NCBI GenBank assembly: GCA_015064685.1
Contig: SVRT01000008.1
Coordinates: forward strand, 45,463 to 109,462
DNA length: 64,000 nt
From: Oscillospiraceae bacterium
GTDB taxonomy: Bacteria; Bacillota; Clostridia; Oscillospirales; CAG-272
Direction of reading: 5' to 3'
Numbering within the stretch: the first letter of the stretch is position 1; the number at the start of each line of letters is the position of its first letter. Below are positions 57,057 to 64,000 of this stretch, piece by piece. Made by a program: the position numbers and the translations under genes. The notes beneath the pieces were generated by a model. It was given only the letters and a program-made list of their open reading frames with translations. It searched no databases and was not told where the DNA came from.

Positions 57057-58163
57057 ATGGAATACAGAAGATTACCTCACGGAAACGAAAATGAAAGGTT
57101 CAGCGTGCTCGGACTCGGAATGGGCGGTATCGGAAAGACGCCTGCAGATGAGATCGAGGCTATAATTCGCAAGGCGATAGACAATGGCATAAATTTCTTT
57201 GATCTTTGTACTGCGGGTGCGTCCTACGCACCTATTGGCAGAGCGATCCGCGATTGCAGAGAAAAGGTATTTTTACAGGTGCATTTCGGAGCTGTTTACG
57301 ACGAGGACGGAGAGTATGGCTGGTGCCGTGATTTTGACACAATAAAAAAGACATTTCTCTGGGAGCTTTCAGAGCTTGGAACAGACTACGTGGATTTCGG
57401 TTTTCTTCATTGCGTGGACGATGACGAGGATTTCGACAAGCTTTGCGAAATCGGTGTTTTTGATTATATCAAGGAGCTTAAAAAGCAGGGAATCGTCCGT
57501 CACATCGGATTTTCCTCACACACTCCGAGCGTGGCAAACCGCATACTTGACACGGGGCTTGTTGATATGATGATGTTCTCGCTCAACCCTGCTTACGATT
57601 TTGAAAAGGGAGACGAATACGGTGTGGGCTCGGTAAACGAGCGATTTGAGCTTTTCAAGCGTTGCGAGCGAGAGGGCGTGGGCATCAGCGTAATGAAGCC
57701 TTTCTTTGCCGGTCAGCTTCTTTCAGCCGAGCAATCGCCGTTTGGAGTTGCATTGACGCATAATCAGTGCTTGCAATACGCTATCGATCGCCCCGGTGTT
57801 CTCACCGCCGTTCCAGGTGTTCAGACGATGGAGCATCTTGATACTCTTCTGAAATATCTGACGTCGACCGATGAGGAAAAGGATTATTCCGTCATAGGCA
57901 CCTTTACCGCCGATACGATCACGGGCACGTGTGTTTATTGTAACCACTGCCAGCCCTGTGCGGCAGGGATCGATATAGGACTTGTAAACAAGTATTACGA
58001 TCTCGCGCTGGCGGGGGACGTTATTGCCGCAAATCATTATACAAAGCTATCTGTAAACGCAGAGGCTTGCATGCATTGCGGTCATTGCGAGAGTCGTTGC
58101 CCATTCTCCGTAAAACAGGAGAGCAGGATGGATGAGATAGCGGAATACTTTAAAAATCGCTGA
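57057..58163 (+). CDS. Aldo/keto reductase with C-terminal 4Fe-4S domain
   Basis: The 368-residue protein has an AKR barrel (about 1-270: VLGLGMGGIGKTPADEIEA, NFFDLCTAGASYAPIG in place of the DxxxxYG site, FGFLHCVDD) and a ferredoxin-like C-terminus with CVYCNHCQPC and CMHCGHCESRCPF. The catalytic Asp is kept, and Tyr lies in SYAPIG. It likely reduces a carbonyl, with electrons via the iron-sulfur clusters or NADPH; the substrate is unknown. AAGGAG supports the ATG at 57057 rather than the upstream frame start. It heads an operon with the CrtC-like and PAP2-like genes. Confidence 0.88.
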   Translation: MEYRRLPHGNENERFSVLGLGMGGIGKTPADEIEAIIRKAIDNGINFFDLCTAGASYAPIGRAIRDCREKVFLQVHFGAVYDEDGEYGWCRDFDTIKKTFLWELSELGTDYVDFGFLHCVDDDEDFDKLCEIGVFDYIKELKKQGIVRHIGFSSHTPSVANRILDTGLVDMMMFSLNPAYDFEKGDEYGVGSVNERFELFKRCEREGVGISVMKPFFAGQLLSAEQSPFGVALTHNQCLQYAIDRPGVLTAVPGVQTMEHLDTLLKYLTSTDEEKDYSVIGTFTADTITGTCVYCNHCQPCAAGIDIGLVNKYYDLALAGDVIAANHYTKLSVNAEACMHCGHCESRCPFSVKQESRMDEIAEYFKNR

Positions 58164-58187
58164 TATGCGGACATACGGGAGATAATT

Positions 58188-59252
58188 ATGAGTGAGGTCA
58201 GACTTTTAAAGCCCGAGGAGATGGGCTTGAGCGAAAAAATACAAAAATTTGAGGACGGTCTGCGCACCGAGCAGAGGTCGGGGAGCTACGAGTGGTGGTA
58301 TTTCGACTCGAAATATCCCGACGGCTCGAGTCTTGTTATTGTGTTTTTTACCAAGCACGTAACGTCATTTGCGAGCAAATTCAAGCCGTACGTATCTCTC
58401 AACTATATTAACCCGAACGGACGGGAGCTGAGGACCGAGCTGTGGAGCGACGATTATTCATTTTCAAAGGACTGTTGTGACGTGAGGATCGGGAATTGCT
58501 ACGTCAAGGGCGATCTTTCGCATTATGAGATCTATTTCAAAAATGAGGATGCGGAATGCAAGCTTGATTTGGATGCGAGCGTTCCGTCCTGGAGACCTGA
58601 GTCGGGGCATATATTTTTTGGCAAAAAGGACTATTTTGCTTGGCTGCCGTCGGTTCCCGAGGGCAGGATGAACGGCACTCTGAAAATGGGGGATGAGACG
58701 GTCGAGCTTTGCGGCACGGGCTATCACGATCACAATTTTGGCAACAAGCTGATGATACTGCTTATGAACGATTGGTATTGGGGCAGGGCAAAGATCGGTG
58801 ATTACGTGGTTGTTTCATCATACATATATGCAAACAAAAAGGACGGATACAAGGCGACGCCTATCTTTATGCTTGCCCGTGATGGTGAGATACTGACGGG
58901 GGACGCCGCGAAGCATCTGACGTACGAGGAAAAGGATTTCGTCAAAGACTCTTATACAAAGCGTCACGTTGCGAAAACGCTCGTGTATGACTATAACGAC
59001 AAGGAAAACAAGGTCCATTACCGTATCACGTATAAAAAGGGCGACGAGGATGTGGAAAGGCAGGTTATGACCGATATAGTTGGCAGACCCTTGGCAATAA
59101 TGTTTTATATGCTCGGCTTCCGCGGCTCGTATCACCGTATGGGCGGAATCGCGATGCTTGAAAAATACGACGGAGACGAGGTGGTTGAGCGCATTGAAGC
59201 TCCCGCGATGTGGGAGCAGATGTGCTTTAAGCCCGACAGGATAAAAGGATAA
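58188..59252 (+). CDS. CrtC/AttH-like lipocalin-fold protein
   Basis: A 354-residue beta-rich protein. GSYEWWYFDSKYPDGSSLVIVFF near residue 30 (the WWYF signature) and GTGYHDHNFGNK near 180 are the two marks of the CrtC/AttH family, which includes carotenoid 1,2-hydratase and other terpenoid-modifying or isomerising enzymes. No carotenoid genes are nearby, so hydration of another isoprenoid or lipid is possible (inference). No signal peptide. GGGAG precedes the ATG; it follows the reductase by 24 bp. Confidence 0.72.
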   Translation: MSEVRLLKPEEMGLSEKIQKFEDGLRTEQRSGSYEWWYFDSKYPDGSSLVIVFFTKHVTSFASKFKPYVSLNYINPNGRELRTELWSDDYSFSKDCCDVRIGNCYVKGDLSHYEIYFKNEDAECKLDLDASVPSWRPESGHIFFGKKDYFAWLPSVPEGRMNGTLKMGDETVELCGTGYHDHNFGNKLMILLMNDWYWGRAKIGDYVVVSSYIYANKKDGYKATPIFMLARDGEILTGDAAKHLTYEEKDFVKDSYTKRHVAKTLVYDYNDKENKVHYRITYKKGDEDVERQVMTDIVGRPLAIMFYMLGFRGSYHRMGGIAMLEKYDGDEVVERIEAPAMWEQMCFKPDRIKG

Positions 59253-59292
59253 AAAGTTAATTGAGCAATAAAAGAAGAAAAGAAGGAGCAAA

Positions 59293-59877
59293 ATGAACAA
59301 GGTATCATTCGTTATCAGAAAAATTACGGTGCCGCCCGTATTTGCGGCATCATTGTTGATCATAGCGTATATTATGTATCCGAGCTTTTTCGGATCGCTA
59401 TGGCATCTTTTCGGTGGGCTTATGTTTTTGTGCGTTTTGCCGCTTTTGGCGTATCCCCTGCAAAAATTTATTCCGCATTTCAAGGATAAGGGCAGAGACG
59501 GACAGAGAACTCTTGCTATGATCTTCTCCGCGGTGGGTTATTTGCTTGGAACACTCGTGGCATTCCTCACCGATGCCCCAAAGGAGCTTAAGATAATTTA
59601 TCTTGAATATCTGCTTTGCGGAATAATTATGATAGTGTTTAATAAGGTGTTTAAGCTCAAAGCGAGCGGACATGCCTGCGGTATCGTCGGTCCCGTCCTG
59701 CTTATGCTGTTTTTTAAAATGTATATTCCTGCTATCATTGGAACGCTTCTGATCATTCCCGTATACGTATCAAGCTTGAAAACCAAACGGCATACTGCCT
59801 CTCAGCTTATCGGCGGAAGCTTCATTCCACTGGCTTCACTCGTTATTATCAATTTGCTGTTTTTTCTTTTGGCATAA
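59293..59877 (+). CDS. PAP2-like membrane protein
   Basis: The 194-residue protein has five or six helices. KASGHACGIVGPVLLM and KTKRHTASQLIGGSFIP match the SGH and (R)xxxxxHxxxQ/D motifs of PAP2 phosphatases, though the first KxxxxxxRP motif is not clear (KLKASGHA). PAP2 enzymes dephosphorylate lipid phosphates such as undecaprenyl or phosphatidate. AAGGAG precedes the ATG. Third gene of the reductase-CrtC-like operon. Confidence 0.62.
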   Translation: MNKVSFVIRKITVPPVFAASLLIIAYIMYPSFFGSLWHLFGGLMFLCVLPLLAYPLQKFIPHFKDKGRDGQRTLAMIFSAVGYLLGTLVAFLTDAPKELKIIYLEYLLCGIIMIVFNKVFKLKASGHACGIVGPVLLMLFFKMYIPAIIGTLLIIPVYVSSLKTKRHTASQLIGGSFIPLASLVIINLLFFLLA

Positions 59878-59973
59878 TCGGTACGGATAGAGTCGGCATG
59901 GCTCGATCGGGCAAAGTAGAGATTCCTGCTTTTTGACGGTAAAAATATTAATTCAGATTTTTGTAAAAAAACA

Positions 59974-60002
59974 TTGAAATAACGCTCGAAATGTGTTATA
60001 CT
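59974..60002 (+). promoter_or_regulatory. Promoter of uxuA
   Basis: Plus strand: TTGAAA, 17-bp spacer, TATACT, 33 bp before the ATG. Confidence 0.8.
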
Positions 60003-60034
60003 TATCCTGTAAAACAAAAAAACGGAGGTAACTC

Positions 60035-61120
60035 ATGCCAATGCAAATGACTTTCCGCTGGTACGGCGAGGGTAACGATAAGATCAGCCTCTCCGATATC
60101 AAGCAGATTCCCGGCGTTACGGGAATAGTTTGGGCTCTCCATCACAAGATGCCCGGCGAGATCTGGGAAGAAGATGAGATCGCCGAGGTAAAGAGACAGC
60201 TTGACGAGTACGGCTTCAATATGGACGTGGTCGAGTCTGTCAACGTGCATGACGACATCAAGATCGGTCTGCCCACAAGAGACAAGTATATCGAAAATTA
60301 TAAGCAGTGTATCCGCAATCTCTCCAAGTTCGGAGTAAAGGTCATCTGCTACAACTTTATGCCCATATTCGACTGGACGAGAAGTAATCTCTTCCATCCC
60401 GTAGGCGACGGCTCTACCGCCCTCTTCTACGAGAAGAATATGATCCAGGACGACTACAACGCTATGGCGAAGTACATCCTTGACTTTACCGAGAAGTACA
60501 ATATGTCCTTCCCGGGCTGGGAGCCTGAGAGAATGGCAAAGCTTGACGAGCTCTTCAAGGCTTACGAGGGCGTTGACCACGAAAAGCTTTGGGCAAATCT
60601 CAAGTACTTCCTTGAGGCTATTATGCCTACCTGTCACGAGTGCGACATCAAAATGGCTATACACATGGACGATCCGCCATGGGATATCTTCGGTCTGCCC
60701 CGTCTGCTTATCGACGAAGCAAGCATCGACCGTTTCCTTAAGATGGTAGACGATCCCTATAACTGCCTCACTCTCTGCTCTGGAAGCCTTGGCGCAAATC
60801 CCGAAAACAACGTTGCGGATATCGTAAGAAAGCATTGCGACAGAATTGCTTTCGCTCATATCAGAAACGTAAAGCACTTTGAGAACGGAGACTTCTCCGA
60901 GGCAAGCCATCGCGATTGCGACGGTGATACGGGTATTCTTGAGATCCTCAAGGCATACCACGACTGCGGATTCGAGGGTTATATCCGTCCCGACCACGGC
61001 AGACACCTCTGGAACGAGGGCCCCGGCAACGTACGTCCCGGATACGGACTCTATGACCGCGCGCTCGGCATTATGTATATGCTCGGCGTATGGGATATGC
61101 TGGATAGACTTGATAAATAA
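60035..61120 (+). CDS. uxuA: Mannonate dehydratase
   Basis: UxuA converts D-mannonate to 2-keto-3-deoxygluconate in hexuronate breakdown, using Fe/Mn. The 361-residue protein has the family pattern: TFRWYGEGNDKISLSDIKQIPG, GIVWALHHKMPGEIW, VKVICYNFMPIFDWTRS, MAIHMDDPPWDIFGLPR, LCSGSLGANPENN, AFAHIRNVKHFENGDFSEASH and YIRPDHGRHLW. Length is normal. GGAGG precedes the ATG. No other uronate genes are adjacent; own promoter and a terminator. Confidence 0.97.
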   Translation: MPMQMTFRWYGEGNDKISLSDIKQIPGVTGIVWALHHKMPGEIWEEDEIAEVKRQLDEYGFNMDVVESVNVHDDIKIGLPTRDKYIENYKQCIRNLSKFGVKVICYNFMPIFDWTRSNLFHPVGDGSTALFYEKNMIQDDYNAMAKYILDFTEKYNMSFPGWEPERMAKLDELFKAYEGVDHEKLWANLKYFLEAIMPTCHECDIKMAIHMDDPPWDIFGLPRLLIDEASIDRFLKMVDDPYNCLTLCSGSLGANPENNVADIVRKHCDRIAFAHIRNVKHFENGDFSEASHRDCDGDTGILEILKAYHDCGFEGYIRPDHGRHLWNEGPGNVRPGYGLYDRALGIMYMLGVWDMLDRLDK

Positions 61121-61230
61121 GATCAAGTTATCGGTAATTTCAAAAAGGGAATGGTTGCTACCGGCTGTTCTGAATTGTGCTACGGCACAAAAACAAGCTG
61201 ATAGCTGAAAGCATTATAATTAATCAAAAA

Positions 61231-61266
61231 GCTGACACCGCACTTTTGTGTGGCGTCAGCTTTTGT
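61231..61266 (+). terminator. Terminator after uxuA
   Basis: GCTGACACCGCAC / GTGTGGCGTCAGC (one mismatch and one G-U pair) and TTTTGTTTT, about 110 bp after the uxuA stop. Confidence 0.72.
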
Positions 61267-61328
61267 TTTCATATGTGTCGTCAAAATGACCGATTAACTA
61301 TCAAAAAATACCGATTAGGTTTTTGGCG

Positions 61329-61356
61329 TTGTCTTTTTGAAGAATTATGCTATAAT
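61329..61356 (+). promoter_or_regulatory. Promoter of the ABC-2 transporter operon
   Basis: Plus strand: TTGTCT, 16-bp spacer, TATAAT, 34 bp before the ATG at 61390. Confidence 0.6.
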
Positions 61357-61389
61357 TATATCCGTGAATTTATGCATGCGGAGGTCAGT

Positions 61390-62118
61390 ATGATAGCTAT
61401 AAATGCAATTAATCTAACCAAGAAGTACAAGGATCTGGTCGCGGTTGACAAGTTGAATTTGCAGATTGAGCAGGGTGAATTATTCTCATTGCTCGGTGTT
61501 AACGGAGCGGGTAAAACAACAACGATCAAAATGCTTTCCTGCCTCACAAAGCCAACAAGCGGAGAAGCCTTTGTTGGTGGCGCAGATACAGTTCGTGATG
61601 AATTGAACGTAAAGCGCGTTATAGGTGTTTCACCGCAGGAAACCGCGATAGCTCCTAATTTGTCTGTGAAAGAGAATTTAGAGCTTATGTGCGGAATCCA
61701 CGGGCTTTCAAGGGAAAAGCGTCAAGTGAAAATCAAGGAGCTTTCGGAGCAATTTAGGCTGAATGACATTCTTTCAAAAAAAGCAGGCAAGCTTTCCGGC
61801 GGATGGCAACGGAGAGTCAGTATTGCTATGGCGCTGATAAGTGAGCCATCAATTTTATTTCTTGATGAGCCTACGTTGGGTCTGGACGTTATAGCACGTA
61901 GCGAGCTGTGGGAAATAATTCGCGCAATGAAAGGCAAGGTGACGATTATACTTACAACTCACTATATGGAAGAGGCCGAAGCGCTTTCTGACCGCATTGG
62001 AATTATGAAGAGCGGAAGGATGTTGATTACAGGAACGGCAAATGAGCTTATGGAAATGACTGCTACTGATAAATTTGAAAACGCGTTTATTGCGATTGTT
62101 AAGGGGGAAGGGATATGA
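61390..62118 (+). CDS. ABC transporter ATP-binding protein (ABC-2 type)
   Basis: A 242-residue ATPase with Walker A LGVNGAGKTTT, Q-loop GVSPQETAIAPNLSV, signature KLSGGWQRRVSIA (GGW instead of GGQ), Walker B ILFLDEPTLGLD and H-loop TTHYMEE. It powers export with the permease next door (antibiotic or lipid export is typical). The open frame begins at 61177, but GGAGG is placed for the ATG at 61390. It overlaps the permease by 4 bp. The codon use and AT-rich flanks differ from most neighbours, so it may be acquired. Confidence 0.92.
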   Translation: MIAINAINLTKKYKDLVAVDKLNLQIEQGELFSLLGVNGAGKTTTIKMLSCLTKPTSGEAFVGGADTVRDELNVKRVIGVSPQETAIAPNLSVKENLELMCGIHGLSREKRQVKIKELSEQFRLNDILSKKAGKLSGGWQRRVSIAMALISEPSILFLDEPTLGLDVIARSELWEIIRAMKGKVTIILTTHYMEEAEALSDRIGIMKSGRMLITGTANELMEMTATDKFENAFIAIVKGEGI

Positions 62119-62846
62119 GAATGCTCACATTCGCCAAAAGATGTGCAAAGGAAATATTACGCGACCCCCTGAATTTGATATTTGGAATCGGGTTTCCTAT
62201 TGTTTTGTTGCTACTGCTTAGCGCAATACAAGCGAATGTTCCCGTTAAATTATTTGAGATCGAAAGCCTTGCCCCGGGAATTACGGTATTCGGGCTATCC
62301 TTTTTGACACTTTTCTCAGCTACGTTGATTGCAAAAGACAGAGAAAGCTCTCTGTTGCAAAGATTGTATACAACACCCCTGAAATCGTTCGACTATATCT
62401 TGGGATATATGTTGCCTATTATTCCAATAGCAATAGCCCAATGTGTAATGTGTTATCTTGTTGCTATCGCTCTGGGATTGCCGATGACAGTAAATATCAT
62501 ATATGCAGTATTGATGATAGTGCCTATTGCGTTTTTTTACGTTGCACTTGGGCTGTTATGCGGCAGCGTGTTCAACGTCAAGCAGGTAGGCGGTATTTGC
62601 GGCGCACTTCTTACAAATCTGTCCGCGTGGCTTTCGGGGGTGTGGTTTGATCTTGAGCTTGTAGGCGGTATGTTTGGGAAAATAGCGAATGTATTACCGT
62701 TTGTTCACGCCGTTGAGCTTGAGCGATCTATGATAAATGGGAATCTTCTTGAATCATTACCGCACGCTTACCCTGTTCTTGGATATACGGCAATTGTAAT
62801 GTTAGCCGCGATTTTACTCTTTTTGCGGCAATTGAGGAGGCAATAG
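62115..62846 (+). CDS. ABC-2 type transporter permease
   Basis: The 243-residue protein has six helices and the ABC2_membrane pattern: N-terminal helical RCAKEILRDPLNLIFGIGFP, then AKDRESSLLQRLYTTPLKSFDYILG (coupling region), and the SAWLSGVWFDLELVGG loop. Start overlaps the ATPase stop (ATGA). It forms an exporter with that ATPase; cargo unknown. Confidence 0.88.
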   Translation: MRMLTFAKRCAKEILRDPLNLIFGIGFPIVLLLLLSAIQANVPVKLFEIESLAPGITVFGLSFLTLFSATLIAKDRESSLLQRLYTTPLKSFDYILGYMLPIIPIAIAQCVMCYLVAIALGLPMTVNIIYAVLMIVPIAFFYVALGLLCGSVFNVKQVGGICGALLTNLSAWLSGVWFDLELVGGMFGKIANVLPFVHAVELERSMINGNLLESLPHAYPVLGYTAIVMLAAILLFLRQLRRQ

Positions 62847-62978
62847 AAAATGATAAACAGACTATAGATCATACTTCTATTGTATAGTGAATAGTAATTA
62901 TTTTTCTTTTTTCGCTTAAACTCTTTTCAATATGACCAATTTCAATTTTCTTAAACAAGTGCAGAAACATATTTGAAT

Positions 62979-63014
62979 AAAAAACAAGTCCACAACACGT
63001 GTGTTGTGGACTTG
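62979..63014 (-). terminator. Strong hairpin with T-run on the minus strand
   Basis: CAAGTCCACAACAC / GTGTTGTGGACTTG (14-bp perfect stem, loop GT) with an AATAAAAAA run on the left. As a terminator it would act on minus-strand transcripts coming from the structured region to its right. Confidence 0.75.
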
Positions 63015-63231
63015 AATGACGGAGAAAGAGAGATTCTCTAGTAACGCAAGCGTTCCGTTGCACCGTTGCAACTAAGGCTTTCGCCTTCGCTCGCCCTACG
63101 GAGTTTGCTCGGCAAAAGCCAAGTTGCTGCCACTCGAAAAATCTCCCTTCATCTCGCACTGCGAGCAGTCGATTTTTCTCCCTCTCTTGCCGGGTCCCCA
63201 GTCGCTCGCGTTCAAATCTCTCCCACCAACG
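63015..63231. repeat. Structured intergenic region of nested inverted repeats (element C)
   Basis: Outer arms GAGAGATT (about 63027) and AATCTCTC (about 63214); inside are AAGGC/GCCTT, a CGAAAAATC ... GATTTTTC pair (about 63136-63178) enclosing CTCGC/GCGAG, and GTTGCA-rich repeats. It resembles the hairpin cassettes of the TIR elements in style but not in sequence. Its right end reads TTCAAATCTCTCCCACCA, which looks like a tRNA 3' end but does not fold as one. No gene is seen in 62847-63291. Confidence 0.5.
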
Positions 63232-63261
63232 AAAAAAGCACCGCGGTTGCGGTGCTTTTTC
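63232..63261. terminator. Bidirectional terminator of the TPR gene
   Basis: AAAAAGCACCGC / GCGGTGCTTTTT with a GGTT loop, about 30 bp after the TPR stop. Confidence 0.9.
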
Positions 63262-63291
63262 GTTTGGCTAATGGCAATAATTTTGAAAAAA

Positions 63292-64000
63292 CTACTCCTC
63301 GTCGTGATTCTGCTGCTTTTCAGCCACATAATGTGCTATAATACTGTTAAGTTCAGCGGCGGGTCTGCCGGCAGCAATTGCCATGTGCGAATATTTCTCG
63401 GCATTCGCCTTGTCACCCTCCAACGTATATATGATTGCGAGCAGGGTAGAAGCCTGATACATTTTGTGATTGATCTGCAAAGCCTTTTCTGCGTAGATCT
63501 TCGCATTTTCAAAATCGTAGGTTTCAAAATAAAGACTGGCGAGATTATTGTAGGGAGCGGGATTGTTCTCATCGTTCTGTATCGAGAGGTGGATGTATGA
63601 GATCGCATCCCGGTGATTACCCAGAGTCAGATGAATATTTCCAAGATTTCCGTATACCGTTGACGAGGTAATATCCATTTTGATCAGTGAATTATATACA
63701 TGAATCGCTTCGTTATAGCATTCCGCCTCGGTCAGGGCAAGTCCCGTAATCAGTCCGACAGCATAAATGTCGTCGCGTGTTTGAGAAACGCTTTTCAGTT
63801 CCAAAAGATACTTGATCGCCTTGTCGCATTTTCCCTCGTCATAAAGTCGTATTGCACACAAAAGCTTTTTCCTATAAAGAGGACGGTCTGCAAAGGCATC
63901 TTTGATATGTTTTTGGTATGCTCTTTCATAAGATACAAGCTTTCTTCTTCCTTTATTATACAAAAGACGAATTATTGATGCAAGACAAACAAAAACAATA
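63292..64000 (-). CDS. TPR-repeat protein, N-terminally anchored (5' end outside window)
   Basis: The frame is open to base 64000, so the start lies beyond the window; the TTG at 63963 is internal. The first visible residues (IVFVCLASIIRLL) are a membrane helix, followed by a basic stretch (YNKGRRKLVS). The soluble part has about four TPR units (AIHVYNSLIKMDITSSTVYGN; GNIHLTLGNHRDAISYI; ASLYFETYDFENAKIYAEKA; AIIYTLEGDKANAEKYSHMA). TPRs bind partner proteins; the partner is unknown. The terminator follows. Confidence 0.85.
   Translation of the reverse strand, partial: IVFVCLASIIRLLYNKGRRKLVSYERAYQKHIKDAFADRPLYRKKLLCAIRLYDEGKCDKAIKYLLELKSVSQTRDDIYAVGLITGLALTEAECYNEAIHVYNSLIKMDITSSTVYGNLGNIHLTLGNHRDAISYIHLSIQNDENNPAPYNNLASLYFETYDFENAKIYAEKALQINHKMYQASTLLAIIYTLEGDKANAEKYSHMAIAAGRPAAELNSIIAHYVAEKQQNHDEE

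Noticed and set aside
60002..61126. Long minus-strand open frame (374 codons) opposite uxuA
   Set aside because: It is the antisense of a well-conserved gene; similar long shadows lie opposite pheS (7373-8401), glnS, leuS and E1. The sense strands carry the family motifs and ribosome sites.
63190..63230. tRNA gene suggested by TTCAAATCTCTCCCACCA
   Set aside because: The five bases before TTCAAAT cannot pair with CTCTC, and no acceptor, D or anticodon arms are found at the right distances on either strand.

Overview
The window looks like a chromosome segment of an anaerobic, host-associated Clostridia-type Firmicute. The evidence is two T-box leaders (pheS, leuS), a SpoIIP homologue, bacterial S21 (rpsU), strong AGGAGG-type ribosome binding sites, and many near-consensus sigma-A promoters, almost all with a 17-bp spacer. 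There is no phage, plasmid backbone, CRISPR array or rRNA, and I found no intact tRNA. The species cannot be named from this sequence.

Layout. 1-4.7 kb: end of a yqeK-rsfS unit, a minus-strand operon (RNHCP zinc protein, ruvX, an anchored protein, an M50B-like membrane metalloprotease), and a membrane glycosyltransferase. 4.7-8.7 kb: T-box-controlled pheS-pheT plus a DUF896 gene. 8.7-16.7 kb: minus-strand MBL hydrolase-gltX-glnS, then repeat B1, then a sialate O-acetylesterase, a GH110-like beta-helix protein and a DUF1294 protein. 16.7-26.2 kb: solute-binding lipoprotein, spoIIP, an XRE/S24 regulator, a large acidic anchored protein, LMW phosphatase, DHH pyrophosphatase-like protein and a PHP protein. 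26.2-35.3 kb: a carbohydrate locus with a divergent AraC regulator, two paralogous GH141-like beta-helix proteins, a TIM-barrel hydrolase candidate, an MFS and a DMT transporter, and the 3' stump of a third beta-helix paralogue. 35.3-38.8 kb: T-box leuS, then rpsU and a small membrane protein. 38.8-45.5 kb: lipoate ligase and a 2-oxoacid dehydrogenase operon (E2-E3-fused E1). 45.5-64 kb: an ABC exporter, sialidase-like protein, two TIM-barrel isomerases, a metallophosphoesterase, an M20-YfcC-isomerase operon, an aldo/keto reductase-CrtC-like-PAP2-like operon, mannonate dehydratase, an ABC-2 exporter and a TPR protein cut by the window end.

How the genes fit together. The accessory genes point to host or dietary glycan use. 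None of the predicted glycan-acting enzymes (GH110-like, sialate esterase, sialidase-like, both GH141-like proteins, the TIM-barrel protein) has a visible signal peptide, so glycans would be imported and processed in the cytoplasm. Mannonate dehydratase would feed hexuronate catabolism, and the lipoate-dependent dehydrogenase with LplA would make acyl-CoA.

The most unusual feature is a family of intergenic elements with imperfect 17-bp terminal inverted repeats. There are five full copies (12264-12516, 39743-40170, 45716-46207, 50527-50941, 52222-52550) and one degraded piece near 32.1 kb. They fall into two core types (A, three copies; B, two copies). The termini are shared, one core is flipped relative to its termini, two cores carry inserted hairpin cassettes, and the stems show compensatory base changes. 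Most sit directly beside a transcription terminator or stop codon. One lies between a promoter and the sialidase-like gene, and the degraded copy lies beside the truncated beta-helix gene.
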